A DNA stretch of 64,000 nt from Rutidosis leptorrhynchoides (Eukaryota > Streptophyta > Magnoliopsida > Asterales > Asteraceae). Made by a program: the position numbers and the translations under genes. The first letter of the stretch is position 1, and every line of letters starts with the position of its first letter. Below, one piece after another: positions 60,842 through 64,000 of the stretch. Below the pieces are notes generated by a model, which was not told where the DNA came from, did not search any database, and saw only the letters and a list, made by a program, of their open reading frames with translations. The stretch covers positions 628,153,501-628,217,500 of the forward strand of contig NC_092335.1 of the NCBI RefSeq assembly GCF_046630445.1, in the 5' to 3' direction.

Positions 60842-61343
60842 TGTGATGACCCGGAAATTTCTGACCAAATTTAAACTTTATCTTTAAATGATTTAATGTT
60901 TCCGACACGATAAGCAAAGTCTATGAAGTTGAATCTTAAAATTTTAGAACTGTTTCATGTATTAAATTACATTTGACTGCTCTCGACGATTCATGAACAA
61001 CTATATGTATGTATATATATATATATGTACAAGTAAAAACGACTTTCCTACCGTAAAACACTATTTGCTACAGTAAAACACTATTTGCTACAGTGAAACC
61101 GTATTTTGCTACAGTGCTACAGTAAAATACTATTTGCTACGGTAAAACACTGTTTGCTACAGTGAACACTATTGCTACAGTAAACACTATTTGATGTCGA
61201 CGAACTAGCAAACAAAAACAGGATAAGGCGGCCATGCGATCGCATGGCAAAAACACTGAAAACTCATGCGATCGCATGAGGTACTGTAGCAGGCCACATA
61301 CTATAAAAGCTCGATTCATTCCTCTGTATTATTATTTTTTTTA

Positions 61344-61403
<60 letters not shown>

Positions 61404-62663
61404 GATTAATATTATTATTATTAATCTTATTATAATATTATTATTAGTAGTATATATACCTAAAATACTACGACGAGGTTATGAGCGTGTCACCTTCAAA
61501 ATGGGTTTTTGAGCGGGATAGAGCTAAGGAAATTATGAGTTATTGTCAAAGAGGTTATGGGTAATGTTCGAGGGTATATTTGTGAATCAAATCTAGTGTT
61601 TATCATCTCTGTTGCGTCTACGTACTTTCCTACAATATTGAATCTAAATATTGATACGTTGAGATCTACGGTTATTTGATATTTCGAGTTTCGGTCACGT
61701 TTTGGTGAACAACTTTATGTGCTGCTAAGGTGAGTTTCATAAGATCCCTTTTACTCTCTACATTTTTGGGCTGAGAATACATGCAAATGCTTTATTAACC
61801 GATATACAATATTTATATGTGTGAGTTTCATATGCTCCCTTTTTAATTGCTTTTGCAATCTATATTTTTGGGCTGAGAATACATGCACTTTATTTTAAAC
61901 GCAATGGATACAAGTACATACTAAATTCTACACTGAGTTTGAACCAAAAATCCCTTAGCTTTGGTAACTGTTAACTGCCAGTTATAAGAACTGGTGGGCG
62001 CGAGTAGTAGTATATGGATCCATAGGGCTTGATATCCCCGTCCGAGCTAGAGCACTAGCCTTTTAACGGACGTATGCTATTTGAGAAGCGTACATGTTGG
62101 TTTGCGTGTATTATTAAGATGATTATACAATGGGTACAAATTATATATACGTTAAGTTTAGTTATCAGGGTGCTCAATCTTGTAGAATATTTTGATAAAC
62201 GTTTCTGGATGAAACAACTGAAATCTTGTGATCCACCTTTATACACAGATTATGCTAAACATTAAAACTATGAACTCACCAACCTTTGTGTTAACACTTG
62301 TTAGCATGTTTATTCTCAGGTTTCCTAGAAGTCTTCCGCTGTTGCTTATATGTTAGACAAGCTATGTGCATGGAGTCTTACATGACATACTTTTCAAGGA
62401 AACGTTGCATTCACCAAATTATCACCATGTATCTTATTTTGACTGCATTGTCAACGGAAATACTATTGTAAACTATTATTTACGGTGATTGTCTATATGT
62501 AGAAATCATCAGATGTCGAAAACCTTTGATTTAAATATTCATTTATGGTGTGCCTTTTCAAAAGAATGCAATGTTTACAAAACGTATCATATAGAGGTCA
62601 AATACCTCGCAATGAAATCAATGAATGACGTATTGTCCATATGGATTTGGAGCGATCGTCACA
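60842..62663 (+). repeat. Solo LTR of the element B family
   Basis: Begins TGTGATGACCCGG and ends GATCGTCACA, flanked by GAAAA at 60837-60841 and 62664-62668. It shares the GCTACAGT array (61045-61195), twin palindromes, TATA box, ATT run (about 61343-61401) and the last 900 bases with the B LTRs, but lacks about 600 bases in the middle. No internal region on either side, so it is a product of LTR-LTR recombination. Confidence 0.92.
61231..61310 (+). promoter_or_regulatory. Promoter of solo B LTR: twin palindromes plus TATA box
   Basis: GCCATGCGATCGCATGGC (61231-61248) and CTCATGCGATCGCATGAG (61263-61280), centres 32 bp apart; TATAAAAG starts at 61302, 30-31 bp further. The second palindrome's arms (CTC..GAG) differ from those in element B (AGCC..GGCT) on both sides. 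Confidence 0.75.
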
Positions 62664-62668
62664 GAAAA

Positions 62669-63138
62669 TGCATGATGAAGCAATAAAAAAGTCTAAAATT
62701 GGTGCACTACATAAGCTTTTCTAATAAACCGACGCTTGAAGAGCAAGAACATGTACAAGTAAATCTAAAAGAGACAGAGTGCAAGTGCATATTGAAGAAC
62801 AAGAGGCTGTTGAAACATATAAAAATGAAGAAGATGTGATACATAACCTTCTTGATATATTTGACCCAAGAATGTGGGAATGACTAAATTATGACGAGTT
62901 AAAATGGATGTTGACCCAATTTCTCTACAAAAACGTTTGATTCTTATGAGAAAAATTTTATGAGAGTTTTAGTAGCCAAGAAGTTTCATTTACACCTGAA
63001 GAGACTTTTAGAGTAAAATATTTCTTATACATTATTGGTAAAACTATTTTTTTTTCTCTTGAAACAAGATTTGATCAATTTAAAAACTATGAGAAGTTAT
63101 TTGGTTTCTTATTTACACGTAAGGGGAATTTAAGATAA
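62669..63138 (+). pseudogene. hAT-type (TTF zinc finger / hAT dimerisation) transposase relic
   Basis: A patchwork of frames with stops. The best piece, about 62955-63138, reads SSQEVSFTPEETFRVKYFLY and later LETRFDQFKNYEKLFGFLF. This resembles the region after the transposase core in plant TTF-type zinc finger/hAT proteins. A piece near 62850-62880 (LLDIFDPRMWE) resembles their N-terminal part. The match is from memory; the order of pieces fits an internally deleted copy. Confidence 0.45.
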
Positions 63139-63508
63139 AGATAAAAATGAAGTCGAGTATGAAGGAAACTCAGATTTCAATGGTTGATCAAGCATATTTT
63201 CCTTAACGAGTTGAAAACTGGTTCGCAGTTATAGATTTGAGTGCAAAAAGGGGGTGTTGGGCCTTGAAAGGTATTGATTGTTCGCTCTCCGCTCTATATA
63301 CCGTGGATAATCATTTTGGAGATGGGGATCTCGAAGGGCTGGCTTACAACCAATTCTGGGAAGGGCTTACTTACCTCCTTTTAGGGCTTACATGCCTTGT
63401 ATGGATAAGGCTTAGGGATCGCCTTGTATGAATAGTGCTTACGAATTTCCTTGTAGAAGGTTGTCATCCTTGAAGGCTCCGTGTGAGCGCGAGAACGTGT
63501 AAGTGTAG
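63139..63508. other. Unassigned sequence left of the terminal LTR
   Basis: Contains repeated GGGCTTAC and GCCTTGTATG words. I recognise no gene in it. Confidence 0.4.
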
Positions 63509-64000
63509 TGAAAGGACCCGTTCATATACATTATAAACGATTCACAATAGTTGATTACATTGCGAGGTATTTGACCTCTATATGATACATTTTACAAACA
63601 TTGCATTCGTTTTTAAAAGACAATCTTTCTTTACATCAAAAATTGACATGCATGCATACCATTTCATAATATCCACTATCCAACTATAAATTGATTTAAT
63701 AATAATCTTTGATGAACTCAATGACTCGAATGCAACGTTCTTCGAAATATGCTATGAAAGACTCCAAGTAATATCTTTAAAATGAGCAAATGCACAGCGG
63801 AAGATTTCTTTAACACCTGAGAATAAACATGCTTTAAAGTGTCAACCAAAAGGTTGGTGAGTTCATTAGTTTATCATAATCATTTGTTTCCATCATTTTA
63901 ATAGACCACAAGAATTTCATTTCCAGTTCTCATAAATATACGTCCCATGCATAGAGACAAAAAATAATCATTCAAATGGTGAACACCTGGTAACCGACAT
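63509..64000 (-). repeat. Start of a minus-strand LTR related to element B, runs off the window
   Basis: Starts TGAAAGGACCCG. Read on the minus strand it shares GCATTC, TATCATATAGAGGTCAAATA and the GTTTATTCTCAGGTG stretch with the end of the B LTRs, but is otherwise diverged. The rest of the element lies to the right. Confidence 0.65.

Overview
The window is nuclear DNA of a flowering plant and consists almost entirely of LTR retrotransposons inserted into one another. The element types (Athila-type Ty3/Gypsy, Tekay-type chromoviruses with an initiator-Met primer site, a Stowaway MITE, a tRNA-derived SINE) and the AT-rich introns and spacers fit a eudicot. I suspect Asteraceae but cannot show it from the sequence. 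There is no bacterial, organellar or CRISPR sequence.

Layout. (1) 1-31827: an old plus-strand Athila element (Athila-O) whose 5' LTR lies left of the window. Its gag-pol frame is split just before the protease motif by a young minus-strand Athila (Athila-I, 3234-20306) with 1,940-bp LTRs and target duplication GAAGC. Both copies share the order leader, gag-pol, a 138-codon zinc-knuckle ORF, a two-exon env-position gene, a 2-kb tail with a 68-codon ORF, polypurine tract and LTR. Athila-I is broken visibly only by one single-base deletion; Athila-O has many stops and shifts. (2) 31828-32995: flank with a Stowaway MITE. (3) 32996-55253: a decayed plus-strand Tekay-type chromovirus (element C, target duplication AGTGA). 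Its left LTR is split by element B (34373-45195, target duplication ACCTG), which keeps LTRs, primer site and one ORF but no pol. B in turn holds the 3' end of a minus-strand chromovirus (element D, 38016 to about 41345). (4) 55259-60841: host-like DNA with the last exons of an unrecognised minus-strand gene, a SINE with a 17-bp target duplication and a 23-bp minisatellite. (5) 60842-62663: a solo LTR of the B family (target duplication GAAAA). (6) 62664-64000: a hAT-type transposase relic and the start of another minus-strand LTR.

The most unusual signal is a short module that recurs nine times and is not a gene. Two perfect palindromes built on CATGCGA/TCGCATG lie 31-32 bp apart centre to centre, and in the LTRs a TATA box follows another 29-31 bp downstream. 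The arms beyond the core differ from copy to copy but stay complementary. The module occurs in LTR promoters of two unrelated families, Athila and B, and inside each Athila it recurs in the gag leader and again just upstream of the env-position gene, so that gene may have its own promoter as well as a conserved intron. Other signals are a 68-codon ORF whose three differences between copies are all synonymous, four polypurine-tract-like motifs per Athila element, and hairpins with a GGAC-containing loop just upstream of the polypurine tract in three lineages.

Coordinates of small motifs were counted by hand and may be off by one or two bases. No alignment or database search was run.
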